DNA of 64,000 nucleotides from Mytilus edulis (lineage: Eukaryota > Mollusca > Bivalvia > Mytilida > Mytilidae), in contig NC_092346.1 in assembly GCF_963676685.1 (NCBI RefSeq), forward strand, positions 28,037,133 through 28,101,132. Reading direction: 5' to 3'. Positions 11,999-23,063 of the stretch are shown here, one piece after another. How positions within the stretch are numbered: position 1 is the first letter of the stretch; each line of letters begins with the position of its first letter. Both the position numbers and the translations under genes were made by a program. The notes beneath the pieces are model-generated. The model was not told where the DNA came from, searched no databases, and was given only the letters and a program-made list of their open reading frames with translations.

Positions 11999-12920
11999 TT
12001 ATTGATCCTTAACTATAATAAACTAGCATATTTTGCACATGCAACTGAATAAACTTGAAAATTTCAACCTGCATAAGCGGTACATTTTTAAGAAGCTATG
12101 TTGATGATGTCTTTTGGCTTTACTGATATACCAAAGGAGCACTGAAATCCATTTTTTTAACGATTTATTCATTTCTCTTTTGGACTGTAAGTTTTTTTTG
12201 GGTTTTTTTTTGTTTTATTTAGATATTTTAATTTATATATTGTAGCTATCAAAAGGGAGAAAGTTCTATAAGATCACAGTTTAGATCTTCGAATTCGAAA
12301 TAAAAAAGTATTTATAAGTTTATGTAACAACATCTCACTAAATTATAAACTGGTTTTTTTTAGATGACAATTTATGTAGTACCGAGTTCATTTGCAACCT
12401 GTTGTTGAATTATATTAAGTGGTTTTTTTTTATTATTATTTGTTCCACTGAGTGACCATTCTTTTGAGAGCTGCTTTTTGCAGATTTTTTCGTGACTTTT
12501 ACTATACAAGTTGATGGTCTTGATTGACAAATAGGACGATGCGAACCTTAAACTAGTTTAAAAAAGGATATGTTTCAATTGCCGTTACCATAGTTATGCC
12601 TCTTTTTTCGAATGTGACCTTGAGAATTATACTTATCACCAGGTTTGTACTTACATGAGCAAAACAATGGGTGCCACATTCGGACCAGATATGCTCATCC
12701 GTCTGCAGCACCAGATATCCCCCGCTAGTATTTAATGGGGTCGTTTTGCTCGGTCTTAAACGTTCAATGTTTTGTTTTGTATCTTGTTAGTGATTTGTTC
12801 GTGTCCAAATTTTTGCCATCTTTTTTTTATTATTATGGCATCGGCAATTTTTTTTTTCGACTTAAAAGGTCAAATATCACTTTGGTACTTTATTTGGTTT
12901 TTTAAACAGTTTTTGAATCC

Positions 12921-12968
12921 AGCGTCACTGAATCATCTTTTGTGGACTAAACGCGCGTCTGGCGTATA
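12921..12968 (+). ncRNA. Hammerhead ribozyme, degenerate
   Basis: Upstream ribozyme of the tandem pair. CTGAATCA replaces CTGATGAG and TAAA replaces GAAA; the stem III/cut-site block CGCGCGTC is kept. Not expected to cleave. Confidence 0.65.
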
Positions 12969-13225
12969 TATTATTTTTTGTTTATCCTGGTATCTATGAT
13001 GAGTTTATTTACAACCACTGGGTCGATGCCACTGCTGGTGGAGATTTATTTCCCCGAGGGTTCACAATCCCATTAGTCAGCACTTCTTTGTTGACTTGAG
13101 TTATCATTGATATGTTCATAATAATAAATTTACTGTAAACAAATTGGCAAAACTTTTAGGAATTGTTGGTTCTCAATGCTCTTCAACTTCGTACTTTATT
13201 TGGCCTATTAAATATTTTTGAATCC

Positions 13226-13272
13226 AGCGTCACTGATGAGTCTTTTGTAGACGAAACGCGCGCCTGGCGTAT
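13226..13272 (+). ncRNA. Hammerhead ribozyme, core intact but cut site altered
   Basis: CTGATGA, GTC...GAC stem II and GAAA are all present. The cut-site triplet reads GCC rather than GTC, which breaks the A15.1-U16.1 pair, so activity is probably much reduced. Confidence 0.7.
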
Positions 13273-13814
13273 ATATTAATGTTTGTTTATCCTGGTATGT
13301 ATGATGAGTTTATTTGGTATATTTCGCCTCTCTTTTAAACTGGTTTGAAACCTACAGCTACAACTGTTTTTGTTTAAACCATGATTTGTTTGTTGTTGTT
13401 TTTTGTCGTTTTTGTTTATTCTCTCTTCACTTTTTTTTAGTGTAGCCGAATAGGTGATTAATATTGTCTTGTTGAACAGTCTAATACTTTTGAGGATTAC
13501 TTTTATTCTTTTTATTTGAACTGTATGCAGAAATGTAAATTTTAAATGGTTTATAAAGTCAAATTTATGAAATCTACAAGACTAAGATTTCTGTTTTAAG
13601 AATTGGGATATAATACAACTCACTTAGCAATAGAATTACATGTAACATCTTTTGAAAAGATTGACTACTTTACTCTTTCTTAATTTAGGGTTTCATTCAT
13701 ATACCGTTCTTTAAAAGTGATAAAAACAGATTTTTTTATCCTTCAAGTATAGCTTATATCATATATATTGAAAAGTTTGAATTAGAATTATGCTCATAAT
13801 TTTCTTAAAACAAA

Positions 13815-14170
13815 AAAGTACCTTTGATAACTATTTACACTGCTGGTTGACGTTTCGTCCCCGAGGGTATCACCAGCCCAGTAGTCAACACTTCGGTGTT
13901 GACATGAATATCAATAATGTGGTCATTTTTTTTTTATAAATTTCCTGTTAACAAAAGTTTAAATTTTTCGAAAAACTAAGGATTTTCTTATTCCAGGCAT
14001 AGATTTCCTTAGCCGTATTTGGCACAACTTTTTGGAATTTTGGATCCTCAAAGCTCTTCAACTTTGTAATTGTTTGGCTTTATAAATATTGAGCGTCACT
14101 GATGAGTCTTATGTAGACGAAACGCGCGTCTGGCGTGCTAAATTATAATCCTGGTACCTTTGATAACTAA
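13815..14170 (+). repeat. Hammerhead repeat, single long unit
   Basis: About 1.1 units: TACCTTTGATAACTA occurs at both ends (about 13817 and 14155), and the body carries the family landmarks (CCGAGGGTATCACCAG; inverted CAACACTTC/GGTGTTGA; CTTAGCCGTATTTGGCAC). The duplicated end is expected if a copy slightly longer than one unit length was inserted. It lies between segments collinear with 6045-6312 and 6471-6560, replacing about 150 bp of copy 1 sequence. Confidence 0.8.
14091..14138 (+). ncRNA. Hammerhead ribozyme, intact core
   Basis: CTGATGA, stem II GTCT...AGAC with a TATGT loop, GAAA, CGCGCGTC. Stem I pairs GCGTCA with TGGCGT over six positions with two G-U pairs. Predicted cut after 14130. 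This is the best-preserved ribozyme of the window. Confidence 0.85.
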
Positions 14171-14259
14171 TTAGACAGTTTTGTATATTTTTGGGTACAT
14201 GCATTTTTCATTTTTTATTTCTTTTATTTTTTGTTCAGTATTTTACAAGATTGATCGTT

Positions 14260-15260
14260 TATATAAATATACAGTGTTAATGTCCATTGTTTAATGCAAG
14301 CGTACATTTTAGATGAGTAAATACGGTTCCTTATTTGTGCATTGTGATTAAAAATTCGTATGATTTGTTTACAACTCTGTCTTGTATTGTTCTGGTCGTA
14401 CTATTTCAAATATTCAATTTGTATTCGTGTTTGTTTTATGTAATGAGTTAATACTTCAGTTTCATTATGTATATCTGTTATATTCATTTGATAAAATTTA
14501 CTGTTTGTAATAGCATTAATTGTTCTAAATAATAAGGATGTTCTTATCCCAAGCATAAAAACTTAGCCGTATTTGACACAACCTTTTTCAACTTTTGATC
14601 TTCAGTGCTGTACAACTTTGTACTTTTTTTCGCTTTCGATCTTTTATATCTGGGCGTCACTGTTGAGTCTTGTGTGGACGAGGCGCGTTTTTTGGCGTAT
14701 TAAATTTCAAACCTGATGCTTTTTCTTATTCATTAATCATGTGTTTCTTTGTCTAATACGTTTTCCTATTTATTTGTATTGTAGTCCTGTAATATTATGT
14801 TGTCATTTCTATGTTATATTTAACATTGCCATTAAAGTGCGAGGTTTGGCATGCCACAAAACCAGGTTCAACCCACCATTTTTTCCTTTAAAAATGTCCT
14901 GTACTAAGTCAGGAATATGGCCATTGTTACATTATAGTTCGTTTTTGTGTGTGTTACAATTTAACGTTGCGTCGTTTGTTTTCTCTTATTTTTTAGTGTA
15001 AATTGACATTGCGATAAGACGGTACTTGTCTATCCCAAATTCATGTATTTGGTTTTGATGTTATATTTGTTATTCTCGTGGGATTTTGTCTGATGCTTGG
15101 TCCGTTTCTGTTAGTTACATTGTAGTGTTGTGTCGTTGTTCTTCTCTTATATTTATGCGTTTCCCTCAGTTTTAGTTTGTTACCTCGATTTTGTTTTTTG
15201 TCCATGGATTTATGAGTTTGATCAGCGGTATACTACTGTTGCCTTTATTTATTCATGACT
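14260..15260 (+). repeat. Fragment of the RT-element tail (family C)
   Basis: Same sequence order as the tails that follow RT copies 1, 2 and 3: GTTAATACTTCAG-type block, ribozyme remnant at 14651-14699, then AAAGTGCGAGGTTTGGCATG (about 14834) and CAGCGGTATACTACTGTTGCC (about 15223). No RT sequence precedes it here. A non-coding solo tail. Confidence 0.7.
14651..14699 (+). ncRNA. Hammerhead ribozyme remnant in RT-element tail
   Basis: CTGTTGA in place of CTGATGA and GAGG in place of GAAA; stem II and the TGGCGTAT 3' flank are kept. Homologous by position to 18841, 37012 and 57409 within the same tail. Confidence 0.6.
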
Positions 15261-15289
15261 GTATCATGTGTTTCCATCAGTTTATTATA

Positions 15290-15455
15290 ATTCTATAAAT
15301 AAACTCATCATAGATACCAGGAGTAAATTTTGTATATACGCCAGAGGCGCATTTCGTCTACAAAAAGACTCATCAGTGACGCGCGAATCCAAAAAAGTTC
15401 AAAGGCCAAATAAAGTACAAAGTTGAAGAGCATTGAGAACCAAAATTCCTGAAAG
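15290..15455 (-). repeat. Hammerhead repeat, partial unit
   Basis: Minus-strand copy. Ribozyme at 15337-15384 keeps CTGATGA, the GTC...GAC stem II and GAAA, but stem III is changed to TGCGCCTC so that only the A-U closing pair remains. Possibly weakly active. Confidence 0.75.
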
Positions 15456-15774
15456 TTCCTAACTAAAGTGAAAGAATGGAAACAACAGATTTAGCATTTT
15501 TCCTATCTTAAGGCCCCGAGTTGACATGTGTATCATTGATACTCACACCACATCTTCTTACATCTAATAACTCATGAACAGTGACGCCAACCAATATCGA
15601 ACTTGATAGAGCTGTGTTATACGGTAATAGGCATTGCATATAAGGTTTATAACATTTGATTGAGTCAAACTTATTTAAGAGAACGGAAACGAAAAATTCA
15701 GCATTTTCTATGTTTTTAAAGGGACATGAAAACTCATTTAATTCTTGTTTGAATTGTTTTATATAGTCATTTCG

Positions 15775-16230
15775 GTGCCTTTTATAGCTGACTCTGCGGT
15801 ACGGACTTTGCTCATTGTTGAAGGCCGTATGGTCACTTATAGCTGTTAATTTCTGTGTCATCTGGTCTCTTGGGGAGAGTTCTCATTGTCACTCATGCCA
15901 CATTAGGTGGAGGGTGTGGATTTTGCTAACAAGTTAAACCCTGCCTTTTTGTGTATGTAAGTGCCTGTCCCAAGTCAGGAGCCTGCAATTTAGTGATTGT
16001 CGTTTGTTTGAGTTACATATTTGTTTTTCGTGCAGTTTTTATACATAAATTAGGCCGTTAGTTTTATCGTTTGAATTTTTTTACATTGTCATTTCGATGC
16101 CTTTTATCGCTGACTACTCGGTATGGACTTTGCTTATTGTTTAAGGCCATATGGTGACCTCTACATTTGTTATTTTCCGTGTCATTTGGTCTCTTGTGGA
16201 GAGTACTCTTTGGCACTTATGCCACATTTT
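15775..16230 (-). repeat. Two inverted fragments of repeat family B
   Basis: 15775-15905 and 16085-16230 both read, on the minus strand, as the lead end of family B (GGCATGAGT...GAGA...ACCA and TGAGCAAAGTCCATAC). The frame at 15508-15861 partly overlaps this and is not a gene. Confidence 0.6.
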
Positions 16231-16439
16231 CTTTTTATATAGTATATAAGTTTTGTAGTATTTGGTTGAGGCAAACTAAAGTTTGGAGAACGGAACCAAT
16301 TTTTTGGGACGTTCAGGACGGACGGATTAGGGTTAAACTTTATACCCTTCCACTATGGCGCCAACACAGAAGTTCTGACTATTGTGCTGGTGATACTCAT
16401 CCCACTAGCACTGTCATTAACATACACACAATTCCATTA

Positions 16440-17095
16440 TAAAAATATTAAATCTTAATTTTGATATCTTTATTTGTGGCCGAATGGTTATATGCATGCC
16501 ATTCAGACGGAGTATCAAATTTGACAAAGTTATTGTACACATACATTTTTGTAATATTTTATAGCTTATTTTTCAACTAATTAAAAAGCTTACAAACTTA
16601 AATTGATTATCACTTTCTTTTGCATTTGTATTTTAATATTCTGTTTTGAACAAAACGATTTGTTACATATACTTCACATGTATTTCTATCAAATGTGACA
16701 TTATTACAAAGCCAATTAAAAAAAAATCAGTCGAACTTGAAAATAAATGTGCAATTAAATATAAATATGCAAGTCGTCAACTGGTCAAGTGTCTAGATGC
16801 ACATATCGTTGGCCAATTGAACGACATGTCCTAGTTGGGTGGTTTTAAAACTTCTAGAAATATTAACGAAAATAAGGGATGAAAAGGAAAATAAATGAAA
16901 CAGAACGACTGAATTAAATAAAAGGCTGATCGATATACTGTATATTTCAGTTTATTCTTAAAAACCTATAAGATGCTTTACTTTTATCTAGTTTCGTAAT
17001 CAAAACAATTAAAATGAGAAAACGAATACCTTGCAGCTTCCTTTACCGTCGATGCTGAAAGGTTTAATGTTATAGAAGAATGTTAGCGTCTTTGA
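16440..17095. other. Intergenic, no gene seen
   Basis: AT-rich sequence with no supported exon. The 62-codon frame at 16646 is lysine/isoleucine-rich and has no homologous features. Confidence 0.5.
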
Positions 17096-17139
17096 CCTAC
17101 TTTATCTTTTTATTCGGATACTTGCGATTATCTTCTCCA

Positions 17140-17310
17140 AGTTCAACGGGAACATTTGAATGATCTAGAATAGAACCCAGATGGAACCAATAAGTTGGGT
17201 TGCTATAACCAATCAACCCGGATGTTGAACCAGTTACCATGGTTTCGAACCAAAGAACCCGGATAGAACCAAGGTTTAGAACCAGAGTGCCCGGATAGAA
17301 CCTAATTCCA
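17140..17310. repeat. Degenerate short tandem repeat (GAACC / CCCGGATAGAACC)
   Basis: GAACC recurs about eleven times, with AACCCGGAT or CCCGGATAGAACC variants at about 17217, 17247 and 17290. The frame across it (17097-17324, minus) is a by-product of the repeat. Confidence 0.5.
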
Positions 17311-17439
17311 TTCGGAATTCTCATGACTTTTTATACCTTCAACGTATTTTCCAAATCATTTATTTATTTAGTATATCTATATCTATATATAATAAATTCG
17401 TATATGCTTGTTTGATTCTTAAAGTTGGTGCTTTGCAGT

Positions 17440-18345
17440 TTATGACACAAAATGACACAGACATTAACAACAATAGATCACCATACGGCCTTCAACAATG
17501 AGCAAAGCCCATACTGCATAGGCAGCTTTAAAAGGCCCCGATATGACAATGTAAAACAATTCAAACGAGAAAACTAACGGCCTTATTTGTATAAGAAAAC
17601 GGACGAGAAACAAAATCTCAACCTTCCCCTAACCTGGGACAGTGGTATAGTAGTACAACATAAGAACGAACTATAAAAATCAGTTGAAAAAGTCTTAACT
17701 CATCAGATGGACAAAAATACAAGTATAACGAACAATAAAAATCAGTTGAAAAAGTCTTAACTCATCAGATGGACAAAAATACAAGTGGACGTGGCCTGAT
17801 ACTTGTACATCCCGACAATAAAAAGACACTAGGAACAGATCTGAGAGTACTCGCAGTTATCAGACAGCTAGTTCAAAGCCACTAACAACTAATAAAAACA
17901 TCATGCATCTAAGACTAAACTATCAATCCGTACACATTCAACATCCAATGGATTTAGTGTAAAGACGTCATATTAACAGTCAGAGAAAAACATGACCTTG
18001 TGCAATGCCAAGTTACAGGTATCGACAGATTGTAGATCCATGAATGTGTATATGTATAAAACATACTAGTAATATTTAGTTTGCTTTTATCGCCCCTTTA
18101 AATAAACTTATTCTAAAAGGTTACCTACTGAACACTGTATTACGATCCTTGAATATTGATTTTATTGGTACAAATATTGATTTTGTTATCAGTAAATTAA
18201 GTTTTCAAGGATCATTTCTAAATTTCCGGGCACGGGTAACAACATTTCCGTAAAAATGAGGATGTGCTATCCCGTTTGAAATAAGTGTTCTACAGGTACA
18301 ATCAAACTTCAAAACCACATCTTTATATCTACGGAAAAAAATAGT
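17440..18345 (+). repeat. Interspersed repeat family B with internal duplication and micro-inversion
   Basis: Compared with 6955-7860, this copy has a ~60 bp tandem duplication at about 17670-17780 (AAAAATCAGTTGAAAAAGTC occurs twice) and an inverted ~110 bp segment at 18088-18196, which reads as the reverse complement of 7590-7700. The flanks on both sides of the inversion stay in the original orientation. Confidence 0.75.
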
Positions 18346-18639
18346 TAAGGTTTTAAGTAATTTATGGTAACGATATCACAGGTTTAATAATTTACCAGTA
18401 ATACAAAGATTGAGTTCGTTGAAATCAAAATAGTTCGTTTGCATGTATGTTGGTGTTTGTTTTTGTTGTAGTTCAGTGTTTCTGTCGTTCTGTTGTTTTT
18501 CCAGTAATATTTATTTTGTTTCCATAGTTTTTAGTTTGTAACCCGGATTTCTCTTTATCGAATTATATGTATGACTTTTGAACAGCGGTATACTTTTGTT
18601 GCTTTATTGAAAAGAACGTTACTGATGCACCAAATAGTA

Positions 18640-19448
18640 TATCTTTCTGTTGAATACGTTGATTTCGAGAACAACAAATGACATGTGTTATAAGCGATGT
18701 ACTTTAATGGGAATGTTAAATATAACATTGAAATGACAACAAGATATTACAGGAATACAATACAAATAAATAGGAGAACGTATTAGACAAAGAAACACAT
18801 TATTAATAGATAACAAAAGGCATCAGGTTTAAAACTCAATACACCAAAAACGCGCCTCGTCCACGCAAGACTCACCAGTGACGCCCAGATATAAAAGCTC
18901 GAAAGTGAAAAAAGTACAAAGTTGTACAGCACTGAAGATCAAAAGTTGAAAAAGGTTGTGTCAAATACGGCTATGTTTTTATGCTTGGGATAAGAACATC
19001 CTTATTATTTTAATGGAACAATTTATGCTATTGCAAACAGTAAATTTTATCAAATGAATATAAAAGATATACATAATGAAACTGAAGTATTAACTAATTA
19101 CAGAAAACAAAACCCGAATACATAATACAAAGTCCATCACAGAAAATTTCCACACCCGACTTAGTCCAGGCCTCAACGCAAAAAATCATAAAATGACGTC
19201 CCATACGAAGTGGTGAAAAGGCACAAACATTACGTCACATGAATTTCTGAAACAGCACATTTGAAAAACTATATCTCAAAAGTAAGATAGAATTAGGATT
19301 GATTTAAGATTATAATAGAACTAAATACTGATACTACATTTAAACACAATGCACATTGCAATACTTATTAATAGCAATTAACTATAATATATATATGTCC
19401 AGTTTGATTTAAATCCAACTTCAAACATTTAATCGTACAGATTACGTT
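18640..19448 (-). repeat. RT-element tail, distal part (copy 1)
   Basis: On the minus strand this continues the 3' tail of RT copy 1 (23064-24405). It was cut off from the proximal part by the 19449-22792 insertion. Order of blocks is the same as in 36480-38400 and 56870-57600. Contains a ribozyme remnant at 18841-18890. Confidence 0.75.
18841..18890 (-). ncRNA. Hammerhead ribozyme remnant in RT-element tail
   Basis: Minus strand CTGGTGA, GTC...GAC, GAGG: two core positions are lost. Sense relative to the RT. Confidence 0.55.
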
Positions 19449-20284
19449 CACTGGTATTAAAGAGATAATAGTAACTGCAATTACGATTATCCCAATATGG
19501 CGACGGTAGATATAGGTAAAATCTTTACACTCATTTTTCTTAAATGTAGCATGCTTTTGTCAATAGTTACTCAGCTGCAAGGTTTATCTATACCATTACA
19601 TCATATTTGAATCGTAACGGTGCACTGGAATCGTCTGAGCGCTTTGAAAATTGCCGTTGAAAAATTCGGTATGAAATTCGGTATGATATGGTATTTCTCT
19701 TCTTTGATAATCGTAATTTTCTTTAACGGATAATAGTAACTGAAACATAATAAATGTGTCTTTCAGCATTTCAATGGTATTTTGTGTGTTAAAAATGCAA
19801 ATGTCAAGTTTAACGATGACATAAACGCATATAAAAATAAATGAAGAAACTTACAGGTTAATATCTAGGACAAATTTACCTATTTATATATATATATATA
19901 TACAGTCATGGGACTAAAGTGAGTTCCCAGTAAAAAAAAGTCCTATCATTGCAACTTGTATATCTATTTATAACTGACAACAATATGCATAACCTTTTAG
20001 TTTAAACATAATTTACTTGCAAAAGTAGCAAAAGGGATTGGACACAAGTTATAACAACATTAGAGACGTCCTCTCCCAATATAAATATAAAAACAAAGTA
20101 CATTAGATAATGGCGAAAAAAAACACAACATAGTAGTAATGCATGTAATACATACTTCAAAAAAAAATTAGAAATAAAAAGAAAAAAGAAAAAAAAAATA
20201 CAATATAATAAGGAATAATAATGAAACAACTAGACTGAAGTGAAAGGTTGTAAAGTATAAATTTAGAATGTTAATTGACTGCTT

Positions 20285-21790
20285 TAAATCTTTGTGTTAT
20301 TCTGATATAAGATTGTACGGACTCAAAATGTCTTTGTTTTGCTGAAAAGAAAGGTCACCGTCACCAGCTAAAAGAAGCTCAATGGATATAGCATAACTTT
20401 CTAATTTTGAAAACAGTATTTCTCTGGCTTCGTTGTGAAGAGCGCACTGTAAAAAATTGTGTATACTATCCTCAACAGGGTGGCCACAGCTGCATGCGGG
20501 ACTGGGTTTAATATTAACACGATGTAAATCTGAATTTAAAGAACTGCACATATTTCTCAAACGTGTATGAATGATATTAATTTTCTATCCCCACGACTAA
20601 AATAGGAAGGTGGCTGTATCAATTTGGACTTCATCTTTCGTTTAAAAATATTTATGTTTTGGACGTACGTATGTCGGGGGGAAGGCTATTCCATTCAAAA
20701 GTAGTGGATGGGAAAAAGGATTTTCTAGTTATGTCTAGTCTATAACCGGGTACTACATAATTATTACTGTTTCGCAAATCGTAGTTAGATACTTGACCAA
20801 CAAGCGGGGGCATTAAATCACAGAGATAATCAGGGGCAGTCTCATTATGTATAGAATAGAACATATTGAGCATTCTGGATTTTCTTCTGTTCACAAGCAA
20901 TTGCCAGCCAGTTTCAAAATATATAGCTTCCCGACTAGCAAACACGGGCAACCCAGTTACTAACCTCCCTGCTTCTAACTGAACATGTTTTAAATTGTCG
21001 GCTTCTTGTTGAGTACAACCATCCCATAACTCACATGCATATTCCATAACGGGTCTTATAAAAGTTAAATATATACGAGCAAGATAATTTCTATTCAATA
21101 CATATTTCAATTTTTTAAGAACATTTAATCTCGTGCTTGCACACTTTAAAATATTTTCTATATGTGTATGGAATTTATCATTGGAATCAAAAGTAATCCC
21201 TAAGTGTTTATGACAGGAGACAAATTCTACTAATTGGTTTTGAAATTCTATTTCAATATCATCTGGAGAAGTATGGCAGGAGAATATCATAGCCTTTGTC
21301 TTATTAGGGTTAAAGTTAATAAGCCAATCTTTAGACGATACTGAAATTTGTTCTAAATAGCTGTTTAAGACATCCTCTATAGTGTAAGGGTTATTGCTGG
21401 AATAAGAAAGAAATGTATCATCAGCAAACAATCGAGTTAGACTTGTCAAATTATCAGCTATGTCATTTACATAAATAAGAAATAGTAGGGGACCTAATAC
21501 AGAGCCTTGCGGAACTCCTGCATTAGTATTATCAAAAGGCGAATAGGCATTTGAAACGAAAACGCTTTGTTTTCTATTTGAAATATAACTTTCAAACCAT
21601 TTATACAGATTTCCATCAATACCATACGCTTTTAGTTTTATTAAGAGGCCACTATGCCATACCCTATCAAAAGCTTTCGAGGTATCACATAATATAAGAG
21701 ATGTTATACAGCGATCATCAAGTGACATGCATATCCTATAATAAATTTCTATTAGCTGGTGAACCTTTTGATATATACATGTACCTGTTA
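20285..21790 (-). pseudogene. LINE reverse transcriptase fragment (Jockey/CR1-like), 5' truncated
   Basis: The main frame (21728-20652) reads an RT of the non-LTR type: LCDTSKAFDRVWH (palm motif A), GVPQGSVLGPLLFLIYVNDI (motif B) and FADDT (catalytic motif C), followed by thumb and connection regions. In-frame sequence continues upstream of the first methionine to about 21775 (VHQLIEIYYRIC), so the ATG at 21728 is not the true start. The endonuclease and RT finger domains are missing. After a frameshift between 20652 and 20560 the C-terminal cysteine cluster CSCGHPVEDSIHNFLQC follows. It lies inside the inverted-repeat element 19449-22792. A dead copy; its product would be a target-primed reverse transcriptase acting in the nucleus. 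Confidence 0.9.
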
Positions 21791-21964
21791 AAGATACGGA
21801 AAATGAAGCAGCTGTCGAGACAGCTATTGTGGTAAGTAGATATTTTGATTTTTTTCAAAGTTTCAATGTTGTGTGCGCGTTTAAGTCCGTTTTTTTTTTT
21901 TTTTTTTTTAGGGGGGAGGGGGGATTAGCTATATCCCATAACCCAAAAGTACAATCCTAATAAT

Positions 21965-22345
21965 AAATCAAGTGACAATGAGCAAAGACCATACGGCATA
22001 GACAGCTATAAAAGGCTCCGAAATGACAATGTAAAACACTTTAGACGAGAAAACTAACGGCATTATTTATTAAAAAACTAAATTTTATGATATACTAGTA
22101 TGTAGATATAGGAAGATGTGATGTGAGTGCCAATGAGACATGCAACTCTCTATCCAAAGAACAATTTATAAAAAGGTAAACCATTATAGGTCAATGTACG
22201 GCCTTCAACACCGAACAACAAGCTATAAAGGACCCCAAAATTACTAGTGTAAAAAAACAATAGCATAACATCACAACATAGAAAAACACACGTTAACATA
22301 TCAATTGGCAGACTTAACTCAATCAAAAAACATAAATTAATACAC
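21965..22345 (+). repeat. Repeat family B, two partial variants
   Basis: 21970-22075 and 22095-22345 each restart the GAGCAAAGACC / GTACGGCCTTCAAC blocks of family B. Both lie inside the 19449-22792 element, between the LINE and the right inverted repeat. Confidence 0.6.
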
Positions 22346-22792
22346 ATATGTAGCTGTTTTCCTAAGAACTGTTAATAATATATGCATAAAAAGAACTGTC
22401 ATAAGATGTTGGAACGTTTCGTAAATAATTCATCGACATAACTTCATTATATGCTATTACATATATGTTTTAAGTGTCAATATCAATAAAACACTTTCCA
22501 GTTACGATTATCTTTCCATTTTTAAATACCATAATTACGATTATCTTTTTTTCCGAGTTACGATTATCATCCCGAATTTTTCGACGGCAATTTTCAAAGC
22601 GCTTAGACTAATCCAGTGCACCTTTACGATTCAAATATGATGTACTGGTATAGATAAACCTTGCAGCTGAGTAACTATTGACAAAAGCATGCTACATTTA
22701 AGAAAAATGAGTTTAAAGATTTTACCTTTATCTACCGTCGCCATATTGGGATAATCGTAATTACAGTTACTATTATCTCTTTAATACCAGTG

Positions 22793-23063
22793 ACGTTGAA
22801 CAAAATCAAATCTAATAAATAAACGCGGTGATTAATTTTCTTTACCATAACACCTGAATATAATAGAAAAGACGTCAACAAATTTGACAAAATCCGACGA
22901 GAACCACAAATAGAACATCAAACTAAACACATGAATTTGGGATAGACAAGTACCGCAACACGTCTTATAGTAATGCGAATTCACACTCCGCAAAACAGTC
23001 ACAATTGGGAATAAGTCACGTTCGTTAATTAAAAGATTAGACGACGTAATGACAAACCACAAT
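22793..23063 (-). repeat. RT-element tail, proximal part (copy 1)
   Basis: Collinear with 38440-38713 and 56554-56850. Shared markers on the minus strand are GACTGTTTTGC, TGTTGACGTCTTTTCTAT and TAATCACCGC. Broken at its distal side by the inverted-repeat element. Confidence 0.8.

Larger units (their letters stand above)
12905..13320 (+). repeat. Hammerhead repeat, tandem arrangement (two ribozymes, one full 305 bp unit)
   Basis: Two ribozyme sites lie in direct repeat. The interval between the two predicted cut sites (after 12959 and after 13264) is a complete 305 bp unit, with partial units on both sides: the TTTATTTGG lead-in precedes both ribozymes and TTTATCCTGGTAT follows both. This unit-ribozyme-unit layout is what is expected of a retrozyme copied from a concatemer or circular RNA. 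Inserted into segmental duplication copy 2. Confidence 0.8.
9300..14260. repeat. Segmental duplication, copy 2 (with nested insertions)
   Basis: Collinear with 3940-6620 but broken by insertions at about 11463-11998, 12080-13540, 13805-14165 and, from about 14260, by repeat-derived DNA that runs to 17395, where the last shared block (GCTTGTTTGATTCTTA) resumes. Overall divergence is moderate in 9300-11460 and much lower in 13545-13812, so a more recent exchange between the copies is possible there. Confidence 0.8.
19449..22792. mobile_element. 3.34 kb element with ~300 bp terminal inverted repeats and 5 bp target duplication
   Basis: The ends are CACTGGTATTAAAGAGATAA (19449) and its reverse complement (to 22792). 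The inverted repeats stay ~95 percent alike for about 300 bp (19449-19755 against 22497-22792) and contain several copies of GATAATCGTAA. ACGTT flanks both sides (19444-19448 and 22793-22797). The empty site is visible at 56830-56860 (minus strand), where GATTACTTTGAAC is continuous. The interior holds a 5'-truncated LINE (20297-21790, minus), a poly-T run, and family B pieces (21965-22345), and no DDE transposase was recognised, so it is probably non-autonomous. The CAC start and 5 bp duplication are compatible with several cut-and-paste superfamilies; I do not assign one. Confidence 0.85.

Noticed and set aside
15508-15861. 117-codon minus-strand frame
   Set aside because: It overlaps inverted repeat family B sequence and has no recognisable domain; composition is that of repeat DNA.
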